A stretch of 64,000 nucleotides of DNA from Gamsiella multidivaricata (GCF_025024155.1 NW_026251709.1:992001-1056000), one strand, 5' to 3'. Counted from the first letter of the stretch, positions 38,514-48,775 are shown. Numbers and translations: made by a program. Notes: generated by a model from the letters alone, not told the origin.

Positions 38514-40438
38514 TTACACCGAATTTTTACGCTTTCTGGTAGGCGATAGGGTAACATTGTTCTCGAACCTCCTCACAACAGTGCGAGGTGTTTCGGCCTC
38601 CGGTCGTTCGAGCCCCAGCTCCAGTTTGGCCTTAGAAACTGCCGTTACATGTCGATCCTTCGACCTGCGCAACTTCGGGCCCTGCTCCTCCAGATGATGC
38701 TAGATCACAGTAGACACATTGGAAAAAAAATCATGAGAAGTAAATCCGGTTCTGGATGAAGCCGAAAATTCTTTTTAATGAATACGTACCACATAATTCC
38801 AGATGATGGCTAAGGAAGGGGAGAAGAGGAACTCCAAAAGGTCTCCTTCTGTGGACGGAAGATGGACAAGATGACGGGTGGCCTTGCCCGCCACTGCTAC
38901 GTTCCCCATTTGCACCACCTGGTAAAAAACAGCAACATATCCTGTACGAGGAATGTGAAGGAAAAGGATCAAGCCCTAGCATTGATACGCACATCAGGTA
39001 TATAAAAAAAAAAAAAAAAAAAAACGTACCTGAAACGTCTGCCATCAACACCGACGGCGCCTCAACCCCAAATGCCGCACGAGCTTCCAGCAGGCACCGG
39101 CCAAGACGAATATTCTTCCTGTTTTGGACGCCCAACTCAGTCTGACTGATATTTGGTTTTTTGAACTCAATATTGGAGAGTTCAATGTCTCCGAACATGA
39201 AAAGGCAGTCCGTCTTGCGGCCACTATCCGAGGTATCCCCAAACTCTGCAGACTGCATTTGGCGCATAGTCTTCGAAGCCAACATGACCTTCTCGCCACT
39301 AGGATTCATGCCGGAAGTAAATGGTATTAGAATACATATCTCTTTTGCTCACTAATTTTGAGGGCCGAGCACTCTACTTACGTGTGAATGGTTATCTTCT
39401 TGACAAGCACAGAGAAGATAGAGACCCACAACGCTAAGACGTCGTTCTCTGAGGGTGTCGTTTGCCCAAACGGTGGTTGGATCACAAACTTACAGCTATG
39501 ACCGAGATTTTCGCGTCAGTAAAGCCGCACATGGTTCACGGAAAAATAAGCAAGCGTTCGTTTTGAAAGGAACGTGGCTAATAATAGCAAGACACAACAA
39601 CTTACAGCAAGATGAGAACTTGGAGGGTTCTATCTTCAATGTCTGCAGCGGCAGGTATGGTGTTCTCGTCCAAGAACTCTGAACTTAATTTGCCCCAATC
39701 CGCCGCCAGACGCCTTAGTAGATGATGGACCCCCTTCTCTACAAGTGCGCCCTCGTATTTTTTCAGAATGGCAATCGCAGGGTGCACGTCGATGTGCTTG
39801 ACCTCACACATTGCTCGCGCGCTGTTAAGGAGGTCAATGTCCATTTGATTAAAGAATGTGTATGCATGTCCAGACATGGTGTTTATCACGCAGGACATCG
39901 CCACTCTATTTCCAGGAAAGCAATCGTAGCTTAATTCCACCATGCCATATGTGCTTCGAAAAGTAAACGGTATATGCTGATGTTTCAACTTACTGCGCAT
40001 TTTTGATATGTATAATGTCTTTTTCCTGGCTGTCCTGTTCCTGAATTTTTTTCAAAGAATCCACAGCGTGTTGAAACAAAAGAGCGTGCACGGAGGGCAT
40101 TGTTGGACATGGACGTGGATATACGATGTTCTTCTCGCCATTAACCTAACGATCATATATTCGCAGATTAATCAACGTGAAGATTGTCAAGTTCCCAAAG
40201 CCAGACATACATTGCTTACGATTTTTATCAAGCAGCGCATAAGCGATTGCAAAGGCTCCTCGGCCTCGAAAACACTGTTTTTTCTCTTTCGTGTCGGTGT
40301 AGTTGCTCCAATTGACGAGGCGGATGGCGATGTCGGAGATGGTGCTGAGGATGTGGAAGACGATGAACACGGCGAAGATCTTGATGGCTCTGCAACGGCT
40401 GTCGATATTGGTGGCAGTCGTGATACGGGGCGTATCAT
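38514..40438 (-). CDS. unnamed-family protein, intact, 463 residues
   Basis: Seven exons: 40220-40438, 39994-40145, 39606-39905, 39382-39495, 39030-39298, 38790-38941 and 38514-38699. Every donor, acceptor and phase agrees and there is no internal stop. The N-terminus is Ser/Pro-rich and low complexity, with a basic TRKRKNSV patch that recurs exactly at the C-terminus. Middle motifs: HIDVHPAIAILKKYEG, PSENDVLALWVSIF, GRKTDCLFMFGDIELSNIEF, QNRKNIRLGRCLLEAR, LVHLPSTEGDLLEF. I know this architecture only as an unnamed, highly copied family in Mortierella/Mucor-type fungi. The ELSNIEFKK block has a faint restriction-nuclease feel, but no catalytic set is clear, so no function is assigned. Its ATG lies 4 bases from the edge of a large palindrome. 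Confidence 0.75.
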
Positions 40439-40441
40439 CAA

Positions 40442-41166
40442 TGTTGCGCTTGGAGATAGTTCTTTTACAATTGTATGGAGTAAGGAAACTCCCAATCTGA
40501 ATGCTCGAATAATTTGTGTTCCACACTGAATACAAGGGTCTGACGCACAACTACGCACACTGTAGCGAGTGATCAGCACAACGGTCTTCTTGTTCAACTG
40601 GAACCGTAATTCATTATTGATATATCTAAGCAAAAGGTACCTGTAGCGAGTGATCAGCACAACGGTCTTCTTGTTCAACTGGAACAAGGAACAAAAGACC
40701 GCTGGCTTCGATCCTCCTTTTATACAGGCACAACCCCAAAACCTAATATCAAATCCTGCGTACCCTCGGTGGCTGCTGGCCAACATTATTCGAGATCGCT
40801 GTGGTATTGTTGTTGTTGGTGTTGTTGGCCAGCAGCCACCGAGGGTACGCAGGATTTGATATTAGGTTTTGGGGTTGTGCCTGTATAAAAGGAGGATCGA
40901 AGCCAGCGGTCTTTTGTTCCTTGTTCCAGTTGAACAAGAAGACCGTTGTGCTGATCACTCGCTACAGGTACCTTTTGCTTAGATATATCAATAATGAATT
41001 ACGGTTCCAGTTGAACAAGAAGACCGTTGTGCTGATCACTCGCTACAGTGTGCGTAGTTGTGCGTCAGACCCTTGTATTCAGTGTGGAACACAAATTATT
41101 CGAGCATTCAGATTGGGAGTTTCCTTACTCCATACAACTGTAAAAGAACTATCTCCAAGCGCAACA
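40442..41166. repeat. near-perfect palindrome, 344-bp arms
   Basis: Arms 40442-40785 and 40823-41166 are reverse complements of equal length with one difference seen; the spacer is 37 bases. Each arm also contains an internal direct repeat of about 45 bases (GTAGCGAGTGATCAGC...) and a TATA-like TATAAAAGG pointing outward (right arm near 40885). The left arm abuts the start codon of the 463-residue gene, so the palindrome is an inverted duplication of that gene's upstream region. The right arm ends exactly where DIRS-derived sequence begins. Confidence 0.95.
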
Positions 41167-41196
41167 ATAATATGAAGAGAAGAGCATATTATCCGA

Positions 41197-41330
41197 GGGA
41201 GCCGACCTATAATGTGTCACTTCTTTTCTTTATTTTCTGCACCGAAAATCTAAAGCAAATAGACAAAGGAAAAAAAGAAAAACAAAAACAAAACTACTCG
41301 GATGCTCTGGATACACCTCATCTTCTTTGC
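41197..41330 (+). repeat. DIRS left inverted terminal repeat
   Basis: Matches the reverse complement of about 47490-47618, with small differences including a 9-base insertion near 41305. Carries GAGCCGACCTATAATGTGTC at its outer end. Confidence 0.85.
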
Positions 41331-41369
41331 TTGAGCGAGAGAACGATGGCGACTGGGGAGTGGTGAGGA

Positions 41370-41466
41370 GGGACATTATAGGTCGGCTCTCTCGGATAAT
41401 ATGCTCTTCTCTTCATATTATTCGAGATCGCTGTGGTATTATCACAGCTGGAGCCGACCTATAATG
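41370..41466. repeat. DIRS internal complementary region
   Basis: Contains the inverted copy of the left edge (GGTCGGCTC...GCTCTTCTCTTCATATTAT), a middle ATTCGAGATCGCTGTGGTA, and a copy of the right edge (TTATCACAGCTGGAGCCGACC). This junction structure is expected as the template that rebuilds the ends from a circle. Confidence 0.75.
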
Positions 41467-42769
41467 TGGATCCAGAGCTTTTACTGAGTGTTATCTCAGT
41501 AAAATTGGACCTGGTCCTACTCGCGAGACGGTAAAAATTTTGGAACGTGTCGGGAGAGGACCAATTTCCGTGTGCAATGATGTCGTCAATAGACATACCC
41601 GACTCGGCGGCGATGGTAGATCCAATGGCTCGGGGCTTGACACGACGGGTGGGGCGTTCAACCTCAGGTATCAAGGTCGAGATCGAATCCATGTGATTGG
41701 AGATGGTTTGCATAGAGACAGCTGCATGTAGGCGAAGAGTATTACGAATGAAAGGGCAGATTGTAAAATTCTTGTCCTTGGGATGCGGAACCGTCACTGG
41801 GTGATCCTTGATACGCGAGGTGTAGAACTGATAAGCAGCCAAGGGGCAGAGTTTGGGGTCAGAGTTGGCGGATATATACACCACCTTCTCAATCCTCTTG
41901 CCCTTGCGTCTCTCCTTAGGAAGAAGAACAAAGAGCTTCAAGTACCGCTTGTCAAAGGTCGTCTTGTTGATGTCAACGCAATGAATGTCGTCCGCGCGGA
42001 GGAAGCTACAAATGTCCAGGAGCCAGCAAAGTTTGCGCGTCAACTGGACTAGTGCCATATCGTCATTGTTGGGCAGCGATTGCAAGTAGGCAAGTGCAGG
42101 CGAGATGTCCAGGCAACCGATTTCTGCGGGCTTTATGTCCGTAGCCTTCAGCGCAGCGATATAATCTTTGTAAACCATGCTCTCCGTGATTGGCGATCGA
42201 TCGCTGAACAGGTCTAAAATTGTGGAGCGTTTAGCGAGGACGGTGGTCGGCTTCCAATCTCTTGTGCGGCGTTGGTGGGCGAGATAGTTGATGAGGAGGG
42301 CTGGATCTGGGTGAAACGGGTCCTCATCCCGCTCTTGTGCCCATCGGATGTAGACTTGTTGGGTAGGACCGTAAGCGACGTGTCGGCGTTGGGCTTGTGG
42401 CGAGTCCAATATCGTATGTGACGCGTCTGAGCTGAGTCCTATTTCCGAGTATAGGCGCCGCTTACGCGCCATGCCTGGAGCCTCGAATGCGGGTTCTTCT
42501 CGAGCACGTTTGGTGCCGCGCCCGGAGGCGAAAGTACTGCATTTCTGGGGATCGTGAGAGGGTCCTCGATTGCCATTGAGAGAATTGTCGGATACCAAAT
42601 CGCACTGGTCCATGCCGGTGCCACTATTGTCGCCTCTAATTTCTCCAACTGAAGTTTCTGGAGAATCTGTGGGATGAGATTCCAAGGGGGACAGATGTAA
42701 AGGTTGCCCAGTTTGGTCCATGGTCGTTGGAGGGCGTTGAAGTTGAGCGCTTGGGGGTGAGGTTTCCAC
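41459..42769 (-). CDS. DIRS tyrosine recombinase
   Basis: Uninterrupted 436-codon frame. The first 110 residues are hydrophilic and Ser/Pro-rich with a basic patch. From about residue 140 it has the DIRS phage-integrase-like fold: YIRWAQERDEDPFHPDP, SFLRADDIHCVD, IRNTLRLHAAV, then HGNWSSPDTFQNFYRLAS, where the final Tyr is the expected nucleophile and HGNW holds the His. It cuts and joins circular cDNA at the target without making the target duplications of DDE integrases. It overlaps the RNase H frame by about 330 bases in a different phase, which is usual for DIRS elements. The only DIRS gene here without visible damage. Confidence 0.88.
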   Translation of the reverse strand: METSPPSAQLQRPPTTMDQTGQPLHLSPLESHPTDSPETSVGEIRGDNSGTGMDQCDLVSDNSLNGNRGPSHDPQKCSTFASGRGTKRAREEPAFEAPGMARKRRLYSEIGLSSDASHTILDSPQAQRRHVAYGPTQQVYIRWAQERDEDPFHPDPALLINYLAHQRRTRDWKPTTVLAKRSTILDLFSDRSPITESMVYKDYIAALKATDIKPAEIGCLDISPALAYLQSLPNNDDMALVQLTRKLCWLLDICSFLRADDIHCVDINKTTFDKRYLKLFVLLPKERRKGKRIEKVVYISANSDPKLCPLAAYQFYTSRIKDHPVTVPHPKDKNFTICPFIRNTLRLHAAVSMQTISNHMDSISTLIPEVERPTRRVKPRAIGSTIAAESGMSIDDIIAHGNWSSPDTFQNFYRLASRTRSNFTEITLSKSSGSTL

Positions 42770-43344
42770 GTCATGAATTGGGGAAGCTGGGCGTTCCTAG
42801 GAGAGGCAAATAGGTCGATCGAGTGAGGGCCCCATATTGAATCCAGCGTTTGGAAGAATGAGCGGTCGATACTCCACTCTAGTTGGGTCATCAGCCTCCT
42901 GGATGGTGCGTCCACTGGGTTGAAGGCTGAAGGAACGTATGTCGTTTGGAGTCTGGTTCCTGTTGTCAAACAATGGCGCCATAGTTGATCCGCCAGGTCC
43001 ATCAGTTGCGGGGAGCGGGTCCCGCCGAACCGTTGGATGTGAGCCAGGGTCGTCATGTTGTCGCATATTATGTTCAACGTCTTCCCTTGCAGTTGTGGTA
43101 ATCGAGTCGCCAGTAGGACTGTCCTGAGTTCCTTGCAATTGATGTGTTCCATAGATGTGGAGGGTGACCATTGCCCGGCAAATGTCGAATCGTTGTACAC
43201 AATGCCCCATCCCTGATCCGAGGCATCGGTGTAAACGTCTATCTGAGCCCGTTGAGGGAGCCAGCTCAATCCGTTCCAATGCTGAAGGTTGTCGATCCAC
43301 CATGTTAGGTTGTCCTTGGCTTCCTGAGATAAGGGGATCTTGTC

Positions 43345-43604
43345 TGTCACGAACCTATGCTTATTCAGAGTCAAGATGAACTTCTTAAGCGTGGCAGGAC
43401 AGAACAAGGGGGAGGAGATGCAGTTTGGGAAATAGGGTCAAGAAAGCGTAGATATATTGAAGTTGCTAGATAAGGAATAAAAGATACAGAACTACGGGAT
43501 ATATATATATGTTTCTCATTGCCTTCGTGTAACGGTCGTACGCGTTGCCAAGAGTCGACCGATCACTTGCCAAGTATCGATCGATCGTGTCGTGGCACGC
43601 GACA
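43345..43604. mobile_element. solo LTR-like insertion 1 (260 bp)
   Basis: Starts TGTCACGAACC and ends CGCGACA (TG...CA form), flanked by the direct repeat TTGTC at 43340-43344 and 43605-43609. Contains a TATATATATA stretch. It splits the DIRS RT-RNase H frame between WKD and KIPLSQEA; excision restores the frame. Confidence 0.85.
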
Positions 43605-43889
43605 TTGTCCTTCCAACCGGATCCGGCACGCAGAGCGCTGTTCTTGATTTGCATGAGACGCTGGCACATCAGACGTGCTGGAAAGACGGCGGCGGTCATT
43701 GCCATGTCCTTGCCGATGAACGAACTTAAAGCTTTTAATGAGCTGACGCCGTTGTTCCTGAGTTTGCGCGCTTCGCGACGGATATCTCGAACCTTGTGAC
43801 GGGGGACGGAGAGAGTCATGGATCTGCTGTCTATTGTGAACCCCAAGTGCTCGATGACCTGAGTGGGCTCCAAGGTGGATTTTGCTTCT

Positions 43890-44103
43890 TGCAACAGGAT
43901 TACCACTCGGTTACCAAGCTGCACGGTTACGACACACAGAGCCAGGATGGGAGCCCGGCATCATGACAACACCACTACGACACTGTACAATAGGCCCCAG
44001 ACATGTATATATAGACCCTACTTACGATCATTAAACAGCATTCATTTCTACGCATTCCTACTTGACCACTGCCCTTGACCCCTTGACTCTGCTGCTGTTG
44101 CAC
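43890..44103 (-). mobile_element. solo LTR-like insertion 2 (214 bp)
   Basis: Starts TGCAACAGG and ends CTGTTGCA, flanked by CTTCT at 43885-43889 and 44104-44108. Nearly identical to the insertion at 46948 but inverted. Splits the DIRS reverse transcriptase after GFLIKE. A TATATATAG motif inside suggests a promoter. Confidence 0.9.
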
Positions 44104-44775
44104 TTCTTTTATCAAGAAGCCTAGTGATTTTAGCCGTCCCAGGACCATCTGGGTGTGTTGAGCTGCCTTGGGCTTGGAGGAGGCGATTATCAGAAGATCG
44201 TCCAGGTATGCGGAGATGCGGATGCCACGGCGGCGTGCCCATTTGAGGACTAGGCGTAAGACCTTGGTGAACACCAACGGGGAGAGAGAGAGGCCGAATG
44301 GGAGTACTCTGAATTGGTACCTCTGTCCCTTCCACTGGAACTGTAGGTAACGACGAGATGAGGGATGGATTAGAATGTGAAGGAAGGCGTCCGAAAGATC
44401 TATGGAGGTCATGTAATCCTTTTTGGTCATAAGTGAGCAGACGGTCTTTACTGTTTCCGTTTTGAAGTATCGCTCTGGCAGGTACTGGTTCAGTTTCTTC
44501 AGATTCAGACATGAGCGGAGGTCTCCCGTCTTCTTGGGTACTAGGAAGAGCTGACTGGAAAACCCGGTGTTCGATGTGGCCGTCTCGATGGCTTTCTTTG
44601 TGAGTAGAGCCAGGATCTCCTTCTCGATGATCTCCGTCTCCTTCTGGGAGAGTCTTGTTGAGCCTATTGACGAAGATGACAGAGGGGGTGGCGTAGAAAA
44701 TGGGATCCTGTAGCCCTGTGAGATCGTTTCTCAAATCCATTTTTCGTCCGTTAGGAGGGTCCACGAGTGTTGGTA

Positions 44776-46355
44776 CAGTGCCGTTCAAATTTTTACTCGG
44801 AGAGCTGATACTCACAAACTAGCGATCGGATTACCTTGAGACTTTGTAAAAATGTTCTTTGGCCATTGCAGAAGACCTTTATAAAAGTTGAAGTCGGTAC
44901 CAGCAACCGTTATAAAGTTATAGTCGTTGGTAGAGGCCACATCATTGGCTCAGTTTTGAACCATACCCGTAAAAAAATACTAAACGTAGTGTTATAAATA
45001 TTTTTACATAAACAATGGATCGCTTTCTTTTGCAAATAGTTACACCTTTCTACGGTACATCATTCTGCCAAAAATGAGGCCGATCCCTCCACTCAAGGTC
45101 AAGGAAGCTATAAGCCTGATGATGGATAATGTTTCGACTCGGGAAACCGCTCGTCGACTCGATATTTCGCAAAGAGCAGTCGCAAGGACCTATTCCGCCA
45201 ATAAGGAAAAGATGCCGATCAACAAGGGAGGCCGTCCAAGAAAGATTGGCAAGGAAACTATCGAGTTTCTCAAGCTAAACCTGAAGAGAGGAATTTTCCG
45301 GAGCGCTGTCGACGCCAAGAATCGAGCAAATGCTATTCTTCCGGAGCCTGTTTCCGTTACGACAGTTCGACGACGTCTGAGTGAAGCTGGATTGATTGCC
45401 AAAAAGAATGTCAGGAAGCCAAAGCTCACCAGAAAGCACATAAGAGGGCGAATTACTTTCATGCACAAGTACAAGGAGTGGACCGTCGACGACTGGGCCG
45501 AAGTGGTGTTCTCCGATGAGTCCAAAATCAACCGGATTTGCTCGGATAGCATGCAATGGGTGTGGGATGACGCGCCAGGGGCAGTAACGGGCCGAACTGT
45601 GGAAAGTACCGTCAAGTTTGGTGGAGGGAACGTCAAGGTGTGGTCCTCTTTCTCATGGCACGGGCCTGGATATATCACGATGATTGACGACACTTTGGAC
45701 TCCCAGCTGTATATCCAGATTCTGCAAGAGGATTTGAAGATGTCTGTGGAGGAATGGGGCATGGCACAGGACGAGTTTATCTTCCAGCACGACAACGATC
45801 CCAAGCACACCGCCAAGGTCACCAAGCAATACCTCAAGTCCGCCAATCTGACTGAGGAGGACGGACGCTTGCTGTTCTGGCCGGCACAGTCGCCCGACCT
45901 CAATCCGATCGAGAATATGTGGGCGTACCTCAAGAAACAGCTGGCAAAGTACCGGGAACCGCCGAAAAGTTGTAAAGAGCTATAGGAGCGCATCTCGAAG
46001 GAATGGTACAACATTCCTAAGGAGTACTGCCAAAACCTTATCAGCAGCATGCCCAGACGGCTTTGTGCCCTTCATAGGGCTAAGGGAAAGCACACCAAGT
46101 ACTGAAAAAGATGAGTTTTTTAATAAAAATGGAAATTTTGTGGGTATGGTTCAAAACTGAGCCAACCACGTGGCCTCTACTGACGACTATAAATTTACAA
46201 TGGCTACTGGTAACGACTTCATCTTTTATAAACGTCTTCTACAATGGCCAAAGAACATTCATACAAAGTCCCAAGGTAATCGGATCACTTGTTTGTGAGT
46301 ACCAGCTCTCAGAGTAAAAATTTGCAAAACATTGGCTCAGTTTTGAACGGCACTG
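44776..46355 (+). mobile_element. Tc1/mariner-family transposon
   Basis: 1580 bases flanked by TA on both sides (44774-44775 and 46356-46357). Ends are CAGTGCCGTTCAAA and its inverse TTTGAACGGCACTG. The terminal inverted repeats extend about 200 bases inward, but the right one carries about 20 extra bases (TTGCAAAACATTGGCTCAG) near its tip. It encodes one DDE transposase. It sits between the DIRS gag-like gene and reverse transcriptase. Confidence 0.95.
45074..46105 (+). pseudogene. Tc1/mariner transposase with internal TAG
   Basis: Frame of 344 codons from MRPIPPLKVKEA to TKY with a single TAG at 45983-45985 after codon 303. N-terminal helix-turn-helix: ETARRLDISQRAVARTY, then the linker GRPRKIGKE. 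DDE triad: Asp in VVFSDESKINR, Asp in FQHDNDPKHT, and Glu in SPDLNPIENMW. The spacing fits the DD34E Tc1 class. The TAG removes only the last 40 residues, beyond the catalytic Glu, so partial activity cannot be excluded, but the family normally needs that region. Everything else looks intact, which points to a recent insertion. Confidence 0.9.
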
Positions 46356-46374
46356 TATAGGTATAGCCGTCCAC

Positions 46375-47425
46375 CTACTGAGGGTTGGTTGTCTGCCCTC
46401 GGCCGCGGCCCCGACCGCGTCCCCTGTATGTGTTGCCTTGGGCTTGCTGAAAATTTTGGTTAACGTTGTCTGGCTGTTGGGAGAATGACTGCTGCTGCTG
46501 TTGATATGGCTGCTGAGAGTCCGAAGTTTGGTAACTCTGAGAGTGCTGAGTGTTGTTATTCCGATTGTTGCCGGACCGACCCCTTCCACGTCCTCGATTG
46601 TTGGAGAGAAGGCTGTTCCTGACGCTGTTGAGGAGTTTCTTGCGTTCCAGGAGCGAATTGGTGTCCACAATGGCTGGACGTGTGCTTTTCTTGGATAGCA
46701 TACCAAGTCCGTGTGCTCTTTCGAGATTTTGGACACGGGTCTCGTTGACTGTGTGGCTAACTTTCTGTAAGAGACGGCGCATCTGATCGCCGAAGGTGAG
46801 GAGTTCGTCTGATTGCATGTCGTCATAACGGTCATCGGTCAGAGTGTCGAGCATGAACTTGTCGATAGGACGGGTGAGTTAGGCCAATTGGGCTTGGATC
46901 GAAGCCAGCTCACTGTCGAAGTGCTGTCGTGCTTTCTGGTGGTCAGGTGCAACAGCAGCAGAGTCAAGGGGTCAAGGGCAGTGGTCAAGTAGGAATGCGT
47001 AGAAATGAATGCTGTTTAATGATCGTAAGTAGGGTCTATATATACATGTCTGGGGCCTATTGTACAGTGTCGTAGTGGTGTTGTCATGATGCCGGGCTCC
47101 CATCCTGGCTCTGTGTGTCATAACCGTGCAGCTTGGTAACCGAGTGGTAATCCTGTTGCATCAGGCCAAGGGACCTCAGTGATAGGCGGAACGGTGTATT
47201 TTGGCAGCTTATTTCTAGGACATGACGCGAGAAGTTGGTCGAGCTCTTCTTTCTCATCGTCTGCACCACCGCTTTCAGGGGTAAAGAAATGTTTTCCGTC
47301 CAAAGATGGGCATAGCGTGAGGAGACGCTGATCTGGTTTGAGATCACAGATCTGAGGGCGAGGGATAAGATATTGTGAGAGGGAAAATTCCTCTTGGGCG
47401 AGAGGGAGTTCGTCGTCGAAGTCAT
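46375..47425 (-). pseudogene. DIRS gag-like gene, interrupted
   Basis: The downstream part (46854-46375) is charged, then Gln/Asn-rich, ending in Arg-Gly repeats (RGRGRGRSG, YRGRGRGRGRG) typical of nucleic-acid-binding gag tails. The upstream part (47425-47161) reads through SQYLIPRPQICDL, DGKHFFTPESGG and TEVPWPD. A 213-base LTR-like insertion splits the frame, and a TAA lies in frame just before LTRPIDKF (near 46878). So this copy is disabled by both an insertion and a nonsense codon. Confidence 0.75.
46948..47160 (+). mobile_element. solo LTR-like insertion 3 (213 bp)
   Basis: TGCAACAGC...CCTGTTGCA, flanked by TCAGG at 46943-46947 and 47161-47165. Same family as the insertion at 43890, opposite orientation, differing by about one or two bases. 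Interrupts the DIRS gag-like gene. Confidence 0.9.
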
Positions 47426-47489
47426 TTTGTAAGGAGGATATAACGCGTGTCGAAATTCTGTTCGTATAACAGGATGAGTTCCGGTGCGA

Positions 47490-47618
47490 AAGAAAAGAAG
47501 ATGAGGTGTATCTCCGAGTAGTTTTGTTTTTGTTTTTCTTTATTTCCTTTGTCTATTTGCTTTGGACTTTCGGTGCAGAAAATAAAGAAAAGAAGTGACA
47601 CATTATAGGTCGGCTCCC
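47490..47618 (-). repeat. DIRS right inverted terminal repeat
   Basis: Inverse partner of 41197-41330. Includes ACATTATAGGTCGGCTCCC at its outer end. Confidence 0.85.
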
Positions 47619-47630
47619 GCTGTGATAATG

Positions 47631-48708
47631 ATGCTAAAGGACAAGCATCGACTTTTAAATACTTTATTTCCTACAAATGAACCTAAATAAAATTTTATGA
47701 TAGTCACCTTCTGTTTACAGTTGAGTGAACCTTAAACAAAATTTGCGCTGTGTGTCGCGTTTCTTATCTTACTAGAGAGTTTTCGCAATCCAAAATTTAC
47801 ACATCAGGGGACCGGGATGAAACCTTAATTTCCCTCCGTAAAATCCCTGATGAAAACAGCTCATGAAATTTACATCAGGAAAATAAAATACTGGAGTCAA
47901 TTTAAACGCCTGACCAATATAAGGGATGTTTGTTGATTCCTCAGCGAGCCTCACTGCAAGCTCCTCATTAGCCTCTTCAGTCTCATTCATGAACCAACCA
48001 AAAGACGAGCACAACAGCTACGAGGACCGCGAAAGCCTTTTAGAAGAGCGGCAAGAAGAGAAGGAGGCATGCTTGATTTTTCAAGCAGAATGGGAAAAGC
48101 AGCATGTTGGCGAGGAGAATGAGGAGGAGGGGCTGCACAGCTCTCAACCTATGCAGGAAGCATATTCCACCGAGGAGTGCGAATCGAACGAGGGATCAGT
48201 CAACGGGGATACTGACGAACCAAGTTCCTCTTTCAAGTTCAGTCGCAAGGTTCCTTTCCGTTCTCTCACATCAAGAAGCGACTAGTCAGTAGCTCTTCTG
48301 AAAGCTATGCTTCCCAAGTCACCCTTTCAATGGACAATTTTTGATGGCGAAACTAGTTTTGCTGTTTTCAAATTTACATCAGGAAGGAAATAGAGTTTCG
48401 CCGCCCCGATGTAAACGTTCGACCTCTCTGTTGCAATGTTTGGAATGAAGTCAAAAATCTATCCTGCCTCGACCCCTCTTGGCACACCATTCGACTACAA
48501 AAACATGACGACGCCCCAGAAATCGAGCCCGACAGGAACAGGCTCGCTGGCGATCTTTCCGGCATTTCGAGACAGTAATAATGATTTCAATATAAAACCA
48601 AATGTCTGGTGTTCTTAAGAGCACACTAAAGTCGATCGTTGGTGCGACTGGCGCTTGTGGATCGAGAAAGGGATCAGAGAGAATTTACACACAAAGATTA
48701 TTTGGCAT
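47631..48708. other. region without recognised gene
   Basis: A 119-codon Glu/Ser-rich plus frame (47926-48285) is open but has no recognisable domain. The 15-mer AAATTTACATCAGGA occurs at 47866 and 48370, with a related copy near 47795, suggesting the edges of a small unidentified element. Confidence 0.4.
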
Positions 48709-48742
48709 AGTCTTATGGCAGCCAAGCGTTCATAATGACGTT

Positions 48743-48775
<33 letters not shown>

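Larger units (their letters stand above)
42439..44774 (-). pseudogene. DIRS reverse transcriptase / RNase H, interrupted
   Basis: RT motifs at about 44.4-44.1 kb include TSIDLSDAFLHI, VLPFGLSLSP and the catalytic AYLDDLLIIAS. RNase H motifs at 43.25-42.9 kb include DVYTDASDQGWG, HINCKELRTVLLA and ICDNMTTLAHI. The frame is broken by a 214-base insertion at 43890-44103 and a 260-base insertion at 43345-43604. In each case removing the insert plus one 5-bp duplicate restores a continuous frame. Upstream the region ends at a mariner insertion site (TA at 44774-44775). After RNase H the frame continues about 150 codons into a hydrophobic C-terminal region overlapping the recombinase gene. Not functional as it stands. 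Confidence 0.85.
41167..47630 (-). mobile_element. DIRS-type tyrosine-recombinase retrotransposon with nested insertions
   Basis: Coding order on the minus strand is gag-like, reverse transcriptase / RNase H, tyrosine recombinase, as in DIRS elements. Ends are inverted, not direct: GGGAGCCGACCTATAATG at 41197 is inverted at 47618. An internal complementary region near 41370-41466 joins reverse copies of both outer edges, the hallmark of circular DIRS replication. A mariner element and three short LTR-like insertions interrupt it. Without them the element would be about 4.2 kb. The outer limits (41167 and about 47630) are set by where edge motifs stop. Confidence 0.88.

Noticed and set aside
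40801..41175. Plus ORF of 124 codons in the palindrome
   Set aside because: It is the mirror copy of upstream DNA of the neighbouring gene; the same peptide is read from the left arm and neither is part of the spliced gene.
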